From: Nemertoderma westbladi
Lineage: Eukaryota; Xenacoelomorpha; Nemertodermatida; Nemertodermatidae
Reading direction: 5' to 3'
Assembly (NCBI GenBank): GCA_032718475.1
Contig: JAUCBJ010009083.1
Location: 8,860-72,859 of the forward strand
DNA: 64,000 nucleotides
The notes under the pieces are model-generated. The model was not told where the DNA came from and searched no databases. It was given only the letters and a program-made list of their open reading frames with translations. Positions 1-13,453 of this stretch are shown here, in pieces; the stretch's first letter is position 1; each line of letters begins with the position of its first letter. A program made the translations under genes and the position numbers.

Positions 1-1380
1 GTTCCTATAGTATAATTGGTTCCAATAGTATATCACAGGTTCCTATAGTGTCATTGGTTCCAATAGTATATCACAGGTTCTTTTAGTGTCATTGGTTCCG
101 ATAGTATATCACAGGTTCTTTCAGTGTCATTGGTTCCTATAGTTTATCACAGGTTCCTCTAGTATCATTGGTTCCTATAGTATATCACAGGTTCCTTTAG
201 TGTCATTGGTTCCTATAGTATATCACAGGTTCCTATAGTATAATTGGTTCCAATAGTATATCACAGGTTCCTATAGTGTCATTGGTTCCAATAGTATATC
301 ACAGGTTCTTTTAGTGTCATTGGTTCCGATAGTATATCACAGGTTCTTTCAGTGTCATTGGTTCCTATAGTTTATCACAGGTTCCTTTAGTGTCATTGGT
401 TCCTATAGTATATCACAGGTTCCTATAGTATAATTGGTTCCAATAGTATATCACAGGTTCCTATAGTGTCATTGGTTCCAATAGTATATCACAGGTTCTT
501 TTAGTGTCATTGGTTCCGATAGTATATCACAGGTTCTTTCAGTGTCATTGGTTCCTATAGTTTATCACAGGTTCCTCTAGTATCATTGGTTCCTATAGTA
601 TATCACAGGTTCCTTTAGTGTCATTGGTTCCTATAGTATATCACAGGTTCCTATAGTATAATTGGTTCCAATAGTATATCACAGGTTCCTATAGTATCAT
701 TGGTTCCTATAGTTTATCACAGGTTCCTTTAGTATCATTGGTTCCGATAGTATATCACAGGTTCCTATAGTGTCACTGGTTCCTATAGTATATCACAGGT
801 TCCTATAGTACATCACAGGTTCCTTTAGTGTCATTGGTTCCTATAGTATATCGTAGGTTCCTTTAGTGTCATTGGTTCCGATAGTATATCACAGGTTCCT
901 ATAGTGTCACTGGTTCCGATATTATATCACAGGTTCCTATAGTGTCACTGGTTCCAATAGTATATCACAGGTTCTTTTAGTGTCATTGGTTCCTATAGTA
1001 TATCACAGGTTCCTATAGTGTCACTGGTTCCGATATTATATCACAGGTTCCTATAGTGTCACTGGTTCCAATAGTATATCACAGGTTCTTTTAGGGTCAT
1101 TGGTTCCGATAGTATATCACAGGTTCCGATAGTATATCACAGCTTCCGATAATATATCACAGGTTCCTTTAGTGTCATTGGTTCCGATAGTACATCACAG
1201 GTTCTTTTAGTGTCATTGGTTCCGATAGTATATCACAGGTTCCTTTAGTGCCATTGGTTCCTATAGTTTATCACAGGTTCCTCTAGTGTCATTGGTTCCG
1301 ATAGTATATCACAGGTTCCTATTGTGTCACTGGTTCCGATAGTATGTCACAGGTTCCTATAGTGCCATTGGTTCCTATAG
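1..1380. repeat. GGTTCC dimer minisatellite, block A
   Basis: The block is a tandem array whose basic unit is a 38-bp dimer: a 20-bp half (GGTTCCTATAGTATATCACA) and an 18-bp half (GGTTCCTTTAGTGTCATT). Variant halves carry CCGATAG, CCAATAG, CTTTTAG or TTTCAG after GGTT. Variants recur in the same order, for example starting near 6, 231 and 421. The spacing is about 190-228 bp, i.e. 5 or 6 dimers, so there is higher-order structure. The array runs off the left edge of the window. It has no coding potential, because 38 bp is not a multiple of three and stops recur. Confidence 0.93.
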
Positions 1381-1912
1381 GCTCAAACTCACAAAAGTTC
1401 CCAAAAAAATTCCTTTTTTTGTAAAAAAAAAAAGTTTCCCAAAGTATGTAATATTATATATCACCAGAAGGCTCTCGATGCGCTGAATTCAATGGTGGTA
1501 ATTTCCCAATAGCCCCGACCTCCTGGTAACAAATAATGAGAAAAACTGATGTCCATTCCTGTAACACTTGTCCAACAATGTAACGCCCGATATCAGCCAA
1601 TCAGAGCCCTTGAATGGTGATTTCCGATGCCTGTAACAACTTGTCCCACCATGTAACACCAGTTGTAATTACAATGATATGTTAAATTAACATAGATTTA
1701 GTCTCCGAGTGGGAGCTATGCAGCCATACCTGATCCCAGTAACACCTTCCAATAAAGCTTATTTGAAAATATAATCAATCATAATAAATCTTTATGGTCC
1801 TTATTTCTCTTTATTACTTATTACTATGACTTTCTGTTTCCTATTAAGATTATAACTGTTATATATCACTATAGCAGAGCAGTTAGTCAAAACCTGTAAA
1901 TTGTTCACCAGT
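1381..1912. other. Unique spacer 1 between two minisatellites
   Basis: This non-repetitive stretch separates the GGTTCC array from the 42-bp array. It begins with A- and T-rich runs. It holds an internal duplication of about 75 bp, in which both halves contain CCTGTAACA followed by TTGTCC and ATGTAAC (near 1559 and 1630). A CCAAT-type sequence, AGCCAATCAGAGCC, lies near 1595. It is repeated almost exactly at 8326-8858 as part of the 6.95-kb duplication. I see no gene. Confidence 0.75.
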
Positions 1913-2880
1913 TTCATCTCCACCCTCCACAGATCATCCTGTACTTCATACTCCATCTCCCACACCCTCCACAGATCCTCCTGTACTTCCCACTCCGTCT
2001 CCCACACCCTCCACAGATCCTCCTGTACTTCCCACTCCGTCTCCCACACCCTCCACAGATCCTCCTGTACTTCCCACTCCGTCTCCCACACCCTCCACAG
2101 ATCCCACTCCGTCTCCCACACCCTCCACAGATCCCCCATACCTCACACTCCGTCTCCCACACCCTTCGCGATCCGCCTGTACTTCCGTCTCCGTCTCCCA
2201 CACCCTCCACAGATCCCCCCATACTTCCCACTCCGTCTCCCACACCCTCCACAGATCCCCCCCCATACCTCCCACTCAATCTCCCACATCCTCCACAGAT
2301 CCTCCTGTACTTCCTACTCCGTCTCCCACACCCTCCACAGATCCTCCTGTACTTCCCATTCCGTCTCCCACACCCTCCACAGATCCTCCTGTACTTCCCA
2401 CTCCGTCTCCCACACTTTCCACAGATCCTCCTGTACTTCCCACTCCGTCTCCCACACCCTCTACAGATCCTCCTGTACTTCCCACTTCTTCCCCCACACC
2501 CTCCACAGATCCTCCTGTACTTCCCACTCCGTCTCCCACACCCTCCACAGATCCTACTGTACTTCCCACTCCGTCTCCAACACCCTCCACAGATCCCCCC
2601 ATACCTCCCACTCCGTCACCCACACCCTCCACAGACCCCCCCCCCATACCTCCCACTCCGTCTCCCACACCCTCCGCAGATCCGCCTGTACTTCCGTCTC
2701 CGTCTCCCACACCCTCCGCAGATCCTCCTGTACTTCCCACTCCCTCTCCCACACCCTCCACAGATCCTCCTGTACTTCACACTCAGTCTCCCACACCCTT
2801 CACAGATCCCCCCCCCATACCACCCACTCCGTCTCCCACACCCTCCACAGATCTCCCCATACCTCCCACTCCGCCTCCCA
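1913..2880. repeat. 42-bp C/T-rich minisatellite, copy 1
   Basis: The array is tandem units of about 42 bp built on CCACAGATCCTCCTGTACTT followed by CCCACTCCGTCTCCCACACC and CT. Units of 30, 41 and 42 bp and variable C-runs occur. Translated in one frame a unit would give a Pro/Ser/Thr-rich 14-mer, but 41-bp units and C-runs shift the frame. Long stop-free frames on both strands follow from the absence of stop triplets in the unit. I treat it as non-coding. Confidence 0.9.
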
Positions 2881-5800
2881 CTCTGGTTCCTATAGTGTCA
2901 CTGGTTCCGATAGTATATCACAGGTTCCTTTAGTGTCATTGGTTCCTATAGTATATCACAGGTTCCTTTAGTGTCATTGGTTCCTATAGTATATCACAGG
3001 TTCCTCCAGTGTCACTGGTTCCTATAGTACATCACAGGTTCCTCTAGTATCACTGGTTCCAATAGTATATCACAGGTTCCTTTAGTGTCATTGGTTCCTA
3101 TAATATATCACAGGTTCCTTTAGTGTCATTGGTTCCTATAGTATATCACAGGTTCCTCTAGTATCATTGGTTCCTATTGGTTTCGATAGTATGTGACAGG
3201 TTCCTATAGTGTCACTGGTTTCGATAGTATATCACAGGTTCATCTAGTATCATTGGCTCCTATAGTATATCACAGGTTCCTTTAGTGTCATTGGTTCCTC
3301 TAGTATATCACAGGTTCCTTTAGTGTCATTTGTTCCTATAGTATATCACAGGTTCCTATAGTGTCATTGGTTCCTATAGTATATCACCGGTTCCTATAGC
3401 ATCATTGGTTCCTATAGTATATCACAGGTTCCTTTAGTGTCATTGGTTCCTATAGTATATCACAGGTTCTTTTAGTGTCATTGGTTCCTATAGTATATCA
3501 CAGGTTCTTATAGTATCATTGGTTCCTAGAGTATATCACAGGTTCCTATAGTGTCACTGGTTCCGATAGTATATCACCGGTTCCTATAGCATCATTGGTT
3601 CCTATAGTATTTCACAGGTTCCTTTAGTGTCATTGGTTCCTATAGTATATCACAGGTTCCTATAGTGTCACTGGTTCCGATAGTATATCACCGGTTCCTA
3701 TAGCATCATTGGTTCCTATAGTATATCACAGGTTCCTTTAGTGTCATTGGTTCCGATAGTTATCACAGGTTCCTATAATATGTCACGGGTTCCTATAGTG
3801 TCACTGGTTCCGATAGTATATCACAGGTTCCTATAGTGTCACTGGTTCCGATAGTATATCACAGGTTCCTATAGTGTCACTGGTTCCTATAGTATATCAC
3901 AGGTTCCTATAGTGTCACTGGTTCCTATAGTATATCACAGGTTCCTTTAGTATCATTGGTCCCTATAGTATATCACAGGTTCCTTTAGTGTCATTGGTTC
4001 CTATAGTATATAACAGGGTTCCTATAGTGTCACTGGTTCCGATAGTATATCACAGGTTCCTATAGTATAATTGGTTCCAATAGTATATCACAGGTTCCTA
4101 TAGTGTCACTGGTTCCGATAGTATATCACAGGTTCCTATAGCATCATTGGTTCCTATAGTATATCACAGGTTCCTTTAGTGTCAATGGTTCCTATAGTAT
4201 ATCACAGGTTCTTATAGTATCATTGGTTCCTAGAGTATATCACAGGTTCCCCTAGTGCCACTGGTTCCGATAGTATATCACCGGTTCCTATAGCATCATT
4301 GGTTCCTATAGTATATCACAGGTTCCTTTAGTGTCATTGGTTCCTATAGTATATCACAGGTTCCTTTAGTGTCATTGGTTCCTATAGTATATCACAGGTT
4401 CTTATAGTATCATTGGTTCTTAGAGTATATCACAGGTTCCTATAGTGTCACTGGTTCCGATAGTATATCACCGGTTCCTATAGCATCATTGGTTCCTATA
4501 GTATATCACAGGTTCCTTTAGTGTCATTGGTTCCTATAGTATATCACAGGTTCCTATAGTGTCACTGGTTCCGATAGTATATCACCGGTTCCTATAGCAT
4601 CATTGGTTCCTATAGTATATCACAGGTTCCTTTAGTGTCATTGGTTCCGATAGTATATCACAGGTTCCTATAATATGTCACGGGTTCCTATAGTGTCACT
4701 GGTTCCGATAGTATATCACAGGTTCCTATAGTGTCACTGGTTCCGATAGTATATCACAGGTTCCTATAGTGTCACTGGTTCCTATAGTATATCACAGGTT
4801 CCTATAGTGTCACTGGTTCCTATAGTATATCACAGGTTCCTTTAGTATCATTGGTCCCTATAGTATATCACAGGTTCCTTTAGTGTCATTGGTTCCTATA
4901 GTATATAACAGGGTTCCTATAGTGTCACTGGTTCCGATAGTATATCACAGGTTCCTATAGTGTCATTCGTTCCTATAGTATATCACAGGTTCCTCTAGTA
5001 TCATTGGTTCCTATAGTATATCACAGGTTCCTTTAGTGTCATTCGTTCCTATAGTATATCACAGGTTCCTATAGTGTCACTGGTTCCGATAGTATATCAC
5101 AGGTTCCTCTAGTATCATTGGTTCCTATAGTATATCACAGGTTCCTTTAGTGTCATTGGTTCCTATAGTATATCACAGGTTCCTATAGTGTGACTGGTTC
5201 CGATAGTATATCACAGGTTCCTATAGTATAATTGGTTCCAATAGTATATCACAGGTTCCTATAGTGTCACTGGTTCCGATAGTATATCACAGGTTCCTAT
5301 AGCATCATTGGTTCCTATAGTATATCGCAGGTTCCTTTAGTGTCATTGGTTCCTATAGTATATCACAGGTTCCGTTAGTGTCATTGGTTCCTATAGTATA
5401 TCACAGGTTCCTATAGTATAATTGGTTCCAATAGTATATCACAGGTTCCTATAGTGTCATTGGTTCCAATAGTATATCACAGGTTCTTTTAGTGTCATTG
5501 GTTCCGATAGTATATCACAGGTTCTTTCAGTGTCATTGGTTCCTATAGTTTATCACAGGTTCCTCTAGTATCATTGGTTCCTATAGTATATCACAGGTTC
5601 CTTTAGTGTCATTGGTTCCTATAGTATATCACAGGTTCCTATAGTATAATTGGTTCCAATAGTATATCACAGGTTCCTATAGTGTCATTGGTTCCAATAG
5701 TATATCACAGGTTCTTTTAGTGTCATTGGTTCCGATAGTATATCACAGGTTCTTTCAGTGTCATTGGTTCCGATAGTAATCACAGGTTCCTATAGTGTCA

Positions 5801-8325
5801 TTGGTTCCAATAGTATATCACAGGTTCTTTTAGTGTCATTGGTTCCGATAGTATATCACAGGTTCTTTCAGTGTCATTGGTTCCTATAGTTTATCACAGG
5901 TTCCTCTAGTATCATTGGTTCCTATAGTATATCACAGGTTCCTTTAGTGTCATTGGTTCCTATAGTATATCACAGGTTCCTATAGTATAATTGGTTCCAA
6001 TAGTATATCACAGGTTCCTATAGTGTCACTGGTTCCAATAGTATATCTCAGGTTCCTTTAGTGTCATTGGTTCCTATAGTATATCACAGGTTCCTCTAGT
6101 ATCATTGGTTCCTATAGTATATCACAGGTTCCTCTTGTATCATTGGTTCCTATAGTATATCACAGGTTCCTATAGTATATCACAGGTTCCTTTAGTGTCA
6201 TTGGTTCCTATAGTATATCACAGGTTCCGTTAGTGTCATTGGTTCCTATAGTATATCACAGGTTCCTATAGTATAATTGGTTCCAATAGTATATCACAGG
6301 TTCCTATAGTGTCATTGGTTCCAATAGTATATCACAGGTTCTTTTAGTGTCATTGGTTCCGATAGTATATCACAGGTTCTTTCAGTGTCATTGGTTCCTA
6401 TAGTTTATCACAGGTTCCTCTAGTATCATTGGTTCCTATAGTATATCACAGGTTCCTTTAGTGTCATTGGTTCCTATAGTATATCACAGGTTCCTTTAGT
6501 GTCATTGGTTCCTATAGTATATCACAGGTTCCGTTAGTGTCATTGGTTCCTATAGTATATCACAGGTCCCTATAGTATAATTGGTTCCAATAGTATATCA
6601 CAGGTTCCTATAGTGTCATTGGTTCCAATAGTATATCACAGGTTCTTTTAGTGTCATTGGTTCCGATAGTATATCACAGGTTCCGTTAGTGTCATTGGTT
6701 CCTATAGTATATCACAGGTTCCTATAGTATAATTGGTTCCAATAGTATATCACAGGTTCCTATAGTGTCATTGGTTCCAATAGTATATCACAGGTTCTTT
6801 TAGTGTCATTGGTTCCGATAGTATATCACAGGTTCCTTTAGTGGTATTGGTTCCAATAGTATATCACAGGTTCCTATAGTGTCACTGGTTCCTATAGTAT
6901 ATCACAGGTTCCTTTAGTGTCATTGGTTCCTATAGTATATCACAGGTTCCTATAGTATAATTGGTTCCAATAGTATATCACAGGTTCCTATAGTGTCATT
7001 GGTTCCAATAGTATATCACAGGTTCTTTTAGTGTCATTGGTTCCGATAGTATATCACAGGTTCTTTCAGTGTCATTGGTTCCTATAGTTTATCACAGGTT
7101 CCTCTAGTATCATTGGTTCCTATAGTATATCACAGGTTCCTTTAGTGTCATTGGTTCCTATAGTATATCACAGGTTCCTATAGTATAATTGGTTCCAATA
7201 GTATATCACAGGTTCCTATAGTGTCATTGGTTCCAATAGTATATCACAGGTTCTTTTAGTGTCATTGGTTCCGATAGTATATCACAGGTTCTTTCAGTGT
7301 CATTGGTTCCTATAGTTTATCACAGGTTCCTTTAGTGTCATTGGTTCCTATAGTATATCACAGGTTCCTATAGTATAATTGGTTCCAATAGTATATCACA
7401 GGTTCCTATAGTGTCATTGGTTCCAATAGTATATCACAGGTTCTTTTAGTGTCATTGGTTCCGATAGTATATCACAGGTTCTTTCAGTGTCATTGGTTCC
7501 TATAGTTTATCACAGGTTCCTCTAGTATCATTGGTTCCTATAGTATATCACAGGTTCCTTTAGTGTCATTGGTTCCTATAGTATATCACAGGTTCCTATA
7601 GTATAATTGGTTCCAATAGTATATCACAGGTTCCTATAGTATCATTGGTTCCTATAGTTTATCACAGGTTCCTTTAGTATCATTGGTTCCGATAGTATAT
7701 CACAGGTTCCTATAGTGTCACTGGTTCCTATAGTATATCACAGGTTCCTATAGTACATCACAGGTTCCTTTAGTGTCATTGGTTCCTATAGTATATCGTA
7801 GGTTCCTTTAGTGTCATTGGTTCCGATAGTATATCACAGGTTCCTATAGTGTCACTGGTTCCGATATTATATCACAGGTTCCTATAGTGTCACTGGTTCC
7901 AATAGTATATCACAGGTTCTTTTAGTGTCATTGGTTCCTATAGTATATCACAGGTTCCTATAGTGTCACTGGTTCCGATATTATATCACAGGTTCCTATA
8001 GTGTCACTGGTTCCAATAGTATATCACAGGTTCTTTTAGGGTCATTGGTTCCGATAGTATATCACAGGTTCCGATAGTATATCACAGCTTCCGATAATAT
8101 ATCACAGGTTCCTTTAGTGTCATTGGTTCCGATAGTACATCACAGGTTCTTTTAGTGTCATTGGTTCCGATAGTATATCACAGGTTCCTTTAGTGCCATT
8201 GGTTCCTATAGTTTATCACAGGTTCCTCTAGTGTCATTGGTTCCGATAGTATATCACAGGTTCCTATTGTGTCACTGGTTCCGATAGTATGTCACAGGTT
8301 CCTATAGTGCCATTGGTTCCTATAG
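2881..8325. repeat. GGTTCC dimer minisatellite, block B
   Basis: This is the longest uninterrupted block of the 38-bp dimer array, roughly 140 dimers by length. It contains secondary duplications. The stretch from about 3740 (with the unusual variants TATAATATGTCACGGG and TATAACAGGG) recurs about 894 bp later near 4630-4920. The GTATAATTGG-containing group of dimers recurs several times between 5400 and 7600. From about 6946 onward the block repeats the start of the window. No ORF or RNA gene is visible. Confidence 0.93.
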
Positions 8326-8858
8326 GCTCAAACTCACAAAAAGTTCCCAAAAAAATTCCTTTTTTTGTAAAAAAAAAAAGTTTCCCAAAGTATGTAATAT
8401 TATATATCACCAGAAGGCTCTCGATGCGCTGAATTCAATGGTGGTAATTTCCCAATAGCCCCGACCTCCTGGTAACAAATAATGAGAAAAACTGATGTCC
8501 ATTCCTGTAACACTTGTCCAACAATGTAACGCCCGATATCAGCCAATCAGAGCCCTTGAATGGTGATTTCCGATGCCTGTAACAACTTGTCCCACCATGT
8601 AACACCAGTTGTAATTACAATGATATGTTAAATTAACATAGATTTAGTCTCCGAGTGGGAGCTATGCAGCCATACCTGATCCCAGTAACACCTTCCAATA
8701 AAGCTTATTTGAAAATATAATCAATCATAATAAATCTTTATGGTCCTTATTTCTCTTTATTACTTATTACTATGACTTTCTGTTTCCTATTAAGATTATA
8801 ACTGTTATATATCACTATAGCAGAGCAGTTAGTCAAAACCTGTAAATTGTTCACCAGT
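8326..8858. other. Unique spacer 2 (copy of 1381-1912)
   Basis: The sequence is nearly identical to the first spacer, including the internal TTGTCC/ATGTAAC duplication and the CCAAT-type site. One extra A is present in the run after CTCAAACTCAC. No gene is seen. Confidence 0.8.
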
Positions 8859-9829
8859 TTCATCTCCACCCTCCACAGATCATCCTGTACTTCATACTCC
8901 ATCTCCCACACCCTCCACAGATCCTCCTGTACTTCCCACTCCGTCTCCCACACCCTCCACAGATCCTCCTGTACTTCCCACTCCGTCTCCCACACCCTCC
9001 ACAGATCCTCCTGTACTTCCCACTCCGTCTCCCACACCCTCCACAGATCCCACTCCGTCTCCCACACCCTCCACAGATCCCCCATACCTCACACTCCGTC
9101 TCCCACACCCTTCGCGATCCGCCTGTACTTCCGTCTCCGTCTCCCACACCCTCCACAGATCCCCCCATACTTCCCACTCCGTCTCCCACACCCTCCACAG
9201 ATCCCCCCCCCATACCTCCCACTCAATCTCCCACATCCTCCACAGATCCTCCTGTACTTCCTACTCCGTCTCCCACACCCTCCACAGATCCTCCTGTACT
9301 TCCCATTCCGTCTCCCACACCCTCCACAGATCCTCCTGTACTTCCCACTCCGTCTCCCACACTTTCCACAGATCCTCCTGTACTTCCCACTCCGTCTCCC
9401 ACACCCTCTACAGATCCTCCTGTACTTCCCACTTCTTCCCCCACACCCTCCACAGATCCTCCTGTACTTCCCACTCCGTCTCCCACACCCTCCACAGATC
9501 CTACTGTACTTCCCACTCCGTCTCCAACACCCTCCACAGATCCCCCCATACCTCCCACTCCGTCACCCACACCCTCCACAGACCCCCCCCCATACCTCCC
9601 ACTCCGTCTCCCACACCCTCCGCAGATCCGCCTGTACTTCCGTCTCCGTCTCCCACACCCTCCGCAGATCCTCCTGTACTTCCCACTCCCTCTCCCACAC
9701 CCTCCACAGATCCTCCTGTACTTCACACTCAGTCTCCCACACCCTTCACAGATCCCCCCCCCCCCATACCACCCACTCCGTCTCCCACACCCTCCACAGA
9801 TCTCCCCATACCTCCCACTCCGCCTCCCA
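8859..9829. repeat. 42-bp C/T-rich minisatellite, copy 2
   Basis: It has the same unit order as 1913-2880. It differs mainly in the lengths of C-runs near 9200, 9583 and 9753, which change the reading frame between the copies. This is further evidence against a protein product. Confidence 0.9.
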
Positions 9830-12555
9830 CTCTGGTTCCTATAGTGTCACTGGTTCCGATAGTATATCACAGGTTCCTTTAGTGTCATTGGTTCCTATAG
9901 TATATCACAGGTTCCTTTAGTGTCATTGGTTCCTATAGTATATCACAGGTTCCTCCAGTGTCACTGGTTCCTATAGTATATCACAGGTTCCTCTAGTATC
10001 ACTGGTTCCAATAGTATATCACAGGTTCCTTTAGTGTCATTGGTTCCTATAATATATCACAGGTTCCTTTAGTGTTATTGGTTCCTATAGTATATCACAG
10101 GTTCCTCTAGTATCATTGGTTCCTATTGGTTTCGATAGTATGTGACAGGTTCCTATAGTGTCACTGGTTTCGATAGTATATCACAGGTTCATCTAGTATC
10201 ATTGGCTCCTATAGTATATCACAGGTTCCTTTAGTGTCATTGGTTCCTCTAGTATATCACAGGTTCCTTTAGTGTCATTTGTTCCTATAGTATATCACAG
10301 GTTCCTATAGTGTCACTGGTTCCTATAGTATATCACAGGTTCCTCTAGTATCATTGGTTCCTATAGTATATCACAGGTTCCTTTAGTGTCATTGGTTCCT
10401 ATAGTATATCACAGGTTCCTCTAGTATCATTGGTTCCTATAGTATATCACAGGTTCCTTTAGTGTCATTGGTTCCTATAGTATATCACAGGTTCCTATAG
10501 TGTCACTGGTTCCTATAGTATATCACAGGTTCCTCTAGTATCATTGGTTCCTATAGTATATCACAGGTTCCTTTAGTGTCATTGGTTCCTATAGTATATC
10601 ACAGGTTCTTATAGTGTCATTGGTTCCTATAGTATATCACAGGTTCCTATAGTGTCACTGGTTCCGATAGCATATCACCGGTTCCTATAGTATCATTGGT
10701 TCCAATAGTATATCATAGGTTCTTTTAGTATCATTGGTTCCTATAGTATATCATAGGTTCCTTTAGTGTCATTGGTTCCGATAGTATATCACAGGTTCCT
10801 TTAGTGGCATTGGTTCCAATAGTAATCACAGGTTCCTCTAGTATCATTGGTTCTAATAGTATATAACAGGTTCCTCTAGTATCATTGGTTTCAAATGTAT
10901 ATCACAGGTTTCTATACTGTCACTGGTTGCGATAGTATATCACAGGTTCCTATTGTATCATTGGTTCCTATAGTATATCACAGGTTCGTATAGTGTCACT
11001 GGTTCCGATAGTATATCACAGGTTCCTCTAGTATCATTGGTTCCTATAGTATATCACAGGTTCCTATAGTATCATTGGTTATAATAGTATATAACAGGTT
11101 CCTCTAGTATCATTGGTTTCAAATGTATATCACAGGTTTCTATACTGTCACTGGTTCCGATAGTATATCACAGGTTCCTATTGTATCATTGGTTCCTATA
11201 GTATATCATAGGTTCCTTTAGTGTCATTGGTTCCGATAGCATATCACCGGTTCCTATAGTATCATTGGTTTCAATAGTATATCACAGGTTCCTCTAGTAT
11301 CATTGGTTCCTATAGTATATCATAGGTTCCTTTAGTGTCATTGGTTCCGATAGTATATCACAGGTTCCTTTAGTGGCATTGGTTCCAATAGTAATCACAG
11401 GTTCCTCTAGTATCATTGGTTCTAATAGTATATAACAGGTTCCTCTAGTATCATTGGTTTCAAATGTATATCACAGGTTTCTATACTGTCACTGGTTGCG
11501 ATAGTATATCACAGGTTCCTATTGTATCATTGGTTCCTATAGTATATCACAGGTTCGTATAGTGTCACTGGTTCCGATAGTATATCACAGGTTCCTCTAG
11601 TATCATTGGTTCCTATAGTATATCACAGGTTCCTATAGTATCATTGGTTATAATAGTATATAACAGGTTCCTCTAGTATCATTGGTTTCAAATGTATATC
11701 ACAGGTTTCTATACTGTCACTGGTTCCGATAGTATATCACAGGTTCCTATTGTATCATTGGTTCCTATAGTATATCATAGGTTCCTTTAGTGTCATTGGT
11801 TCCGATAGCATATCACCGGTTCCTATAGTATCATTGGTTTCAATAGTATATCACAGGTTCCTCTAGTATCATTGGTTCCTATAGTATATCATAGGTTCCT
11901 TTAGTGTCATTGGTTCCGATAGCATATCACCGGTTCCTATAGTATCATTGGTTTCAATAGTATATCACAGGTTCCTATTGTATCATTGGTTCCTATAGTA
12001 TATCATAGGTTCCTTTAGTGTCATTGGTTCCGATAGCATATCACCGGTTCCTATAGTATCATTGGTTTCAATAGTATATCATTGGTTCCTATAGTATATC
12101 ATAGGTTCCTTTAGTGTCATTGGTTCCGATAGTATATCACAGGTTCCTGTAGTGGCATTGGTTCCAATAGTAATCACAGGTTCCTCTAGTATCATTGGTT
12201 TCAATTTCAAATGTATATCACAGGTTTCTATACTGTCACTGGTTCCGATAGTATATCACAGGTTCCTATTGTATCATTGATTCCTACAGTATATCACAGG
12301 TTCTTATAGTGACACTGGTTCCTAGTGTCACTTCTTCCTATAGTGTCACTGGTTCCGATAGTATATCACATGTTCCTATTGTATCATTGGTTCCTATAGT
12401 ATATAACAGGTTCCTATAGTGACACTGGTTCCTAGTGTCACTTCTTCCTATAGTGTCATTGGTTCCTATAGTATATCACCGGTTCCTATAGTATCATTGG
12501 TTTCAATAGTATATCACTGATTCCTATAGTGTCACTGGTTCCGAAATTATGTCAC
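9830..12555. repeat. GGTTCC dimer minisatellite, block C, degenerating to the right
   Basis: This is the right-hand block of the 38-bp dimer array. After about 10310 it leaves the 6.95-kb duplication. It has its own higher-order repeat: the variants TTAGTGGCATTGG, AATAGTAATCACAGG and TTTCAAATGTATATCACAGG recur about 569 bp apart (near 10801 and 11370), with shorter versions near 12140. Units become irregular from about 12060, and the array ends in TTCCGAAATTATGTCACATC followed by a T-run. Confidence 0.9.
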
Positions 12556-13453
12556 ATCTTTTTTTTTATCTTTTTTCGGACTGAACCTCTTTCCAATTTT
12601 TTCTCGTAATTATTCATTTCCCCTTTATTAAAATGATGAAACTTCCTAAACTACTATCAACCGCGCCTATAATTACTATACTATTAAATATGGTTTATTC
12701 TAACTAACTGCAGCCAATTAATAAACAATACGCGAATTTATAATGGTTCGCAGCATACCTTTGTGCCTAGGCCTAATGAATAGCATGCTAAATTACTCGT
12801 ACGTAGCAAACCTTGTGTCTTCTCAATTAATAGCCACACGCACATTTGCAAAAAATATTTGAGCAATAGACATAGGCCTACATCAGATATGCTATTAAAG
12901 AAGTCGGAAAGATAATAATTCCATCAGCTTATCTTATCGGCATTAAATTTGGCTCCTTTTTCTCCATATTTTATGAGTTTTATGGTTCATTTTTTCCATG
13001 AATAAATGGGGGTTCAATTTTTGCAAAATTTGCCTTTGGAGGCCTGTGTCATTTGGTTCCAATAGAATGTCCAAAGAACGTAAAGTAAAGTTTCTAAGTA
13101 GCAAGGCTACAGTAGTCCCTTTAAATTTTAGAGCATTCGTGCCTAAATCAAAAATTTGGTACCCATGACCTCCGGAGAGATGTCAATTGAAAACAACGAA
13201 TTTCACCATTACCTACGCCTAGATGGGACATGCCATTTTGCAGGCAGCTACCGTAAGCCTTCAGTACGCCTATGTGCTGCTAAGTGCGCTATCGAGAGAA
13301 CTTCAGGAACTAAATTGGTAACAATGTAGTAGTTCCAGCCCTCGCAGGAGGATTTTAAGTAATAAAAAAAGGAGGAAAGGTATTTGATGTAATTAAAAAA
13401 AAGTAAAAAGGTACATCATTTTCATAAAATTTAATTACCCCACTTAATTTAAT
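12556..13453. other. Intergenic, no gene seen
   Basis: AT-rich single-copy-looking DNA lies between the satellite and the first transposon cluster. It contains TAGGCCTA motifs and short A/T runs. I find no long ORF, RNA gene or clear repeat. Confidence 0.6.

Larger units (their letters stand above)
6946..10310. repeat. Second copy of a ~6.95-kb tandem duplication
   Basis: Window base 1 matches base 6946, and the match continues through spacer (1381 and 8326), 42-bp array (1913 and 8859) and the next GGTTCC block. It fades near 3360/10310. The offset is 6945-6949 bp; the changes seen are a single A in an A-run, C-run lengths and scattered substitutions. A segment with 38-bp array, spacer, 42-bp array and 38-bp array was therefore duplicated head to tail recently, or is being homogenised. 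The other copy begins at or before base 1. Confidence 0.88.

Noticed and set aside
1801-2971. Several long overlapping ORFs (both strands) of repeated Ser/His/Thr-rich or Gly/Val-rich peptides in the 42-bp arrays, also at 8747-9920
   Set aside because: The 42-bp unit lacks stop triplets in most frames, so any frame stays open. 41-bp units and C-run differences change the frame between the two copies, which a real protein would not tolerate.
1-12555. Possible CRISPR array because of regular short repeats
   Set aside because: There are no unique spacers; both halves of each period are repeats. The setting is eukaryotic.
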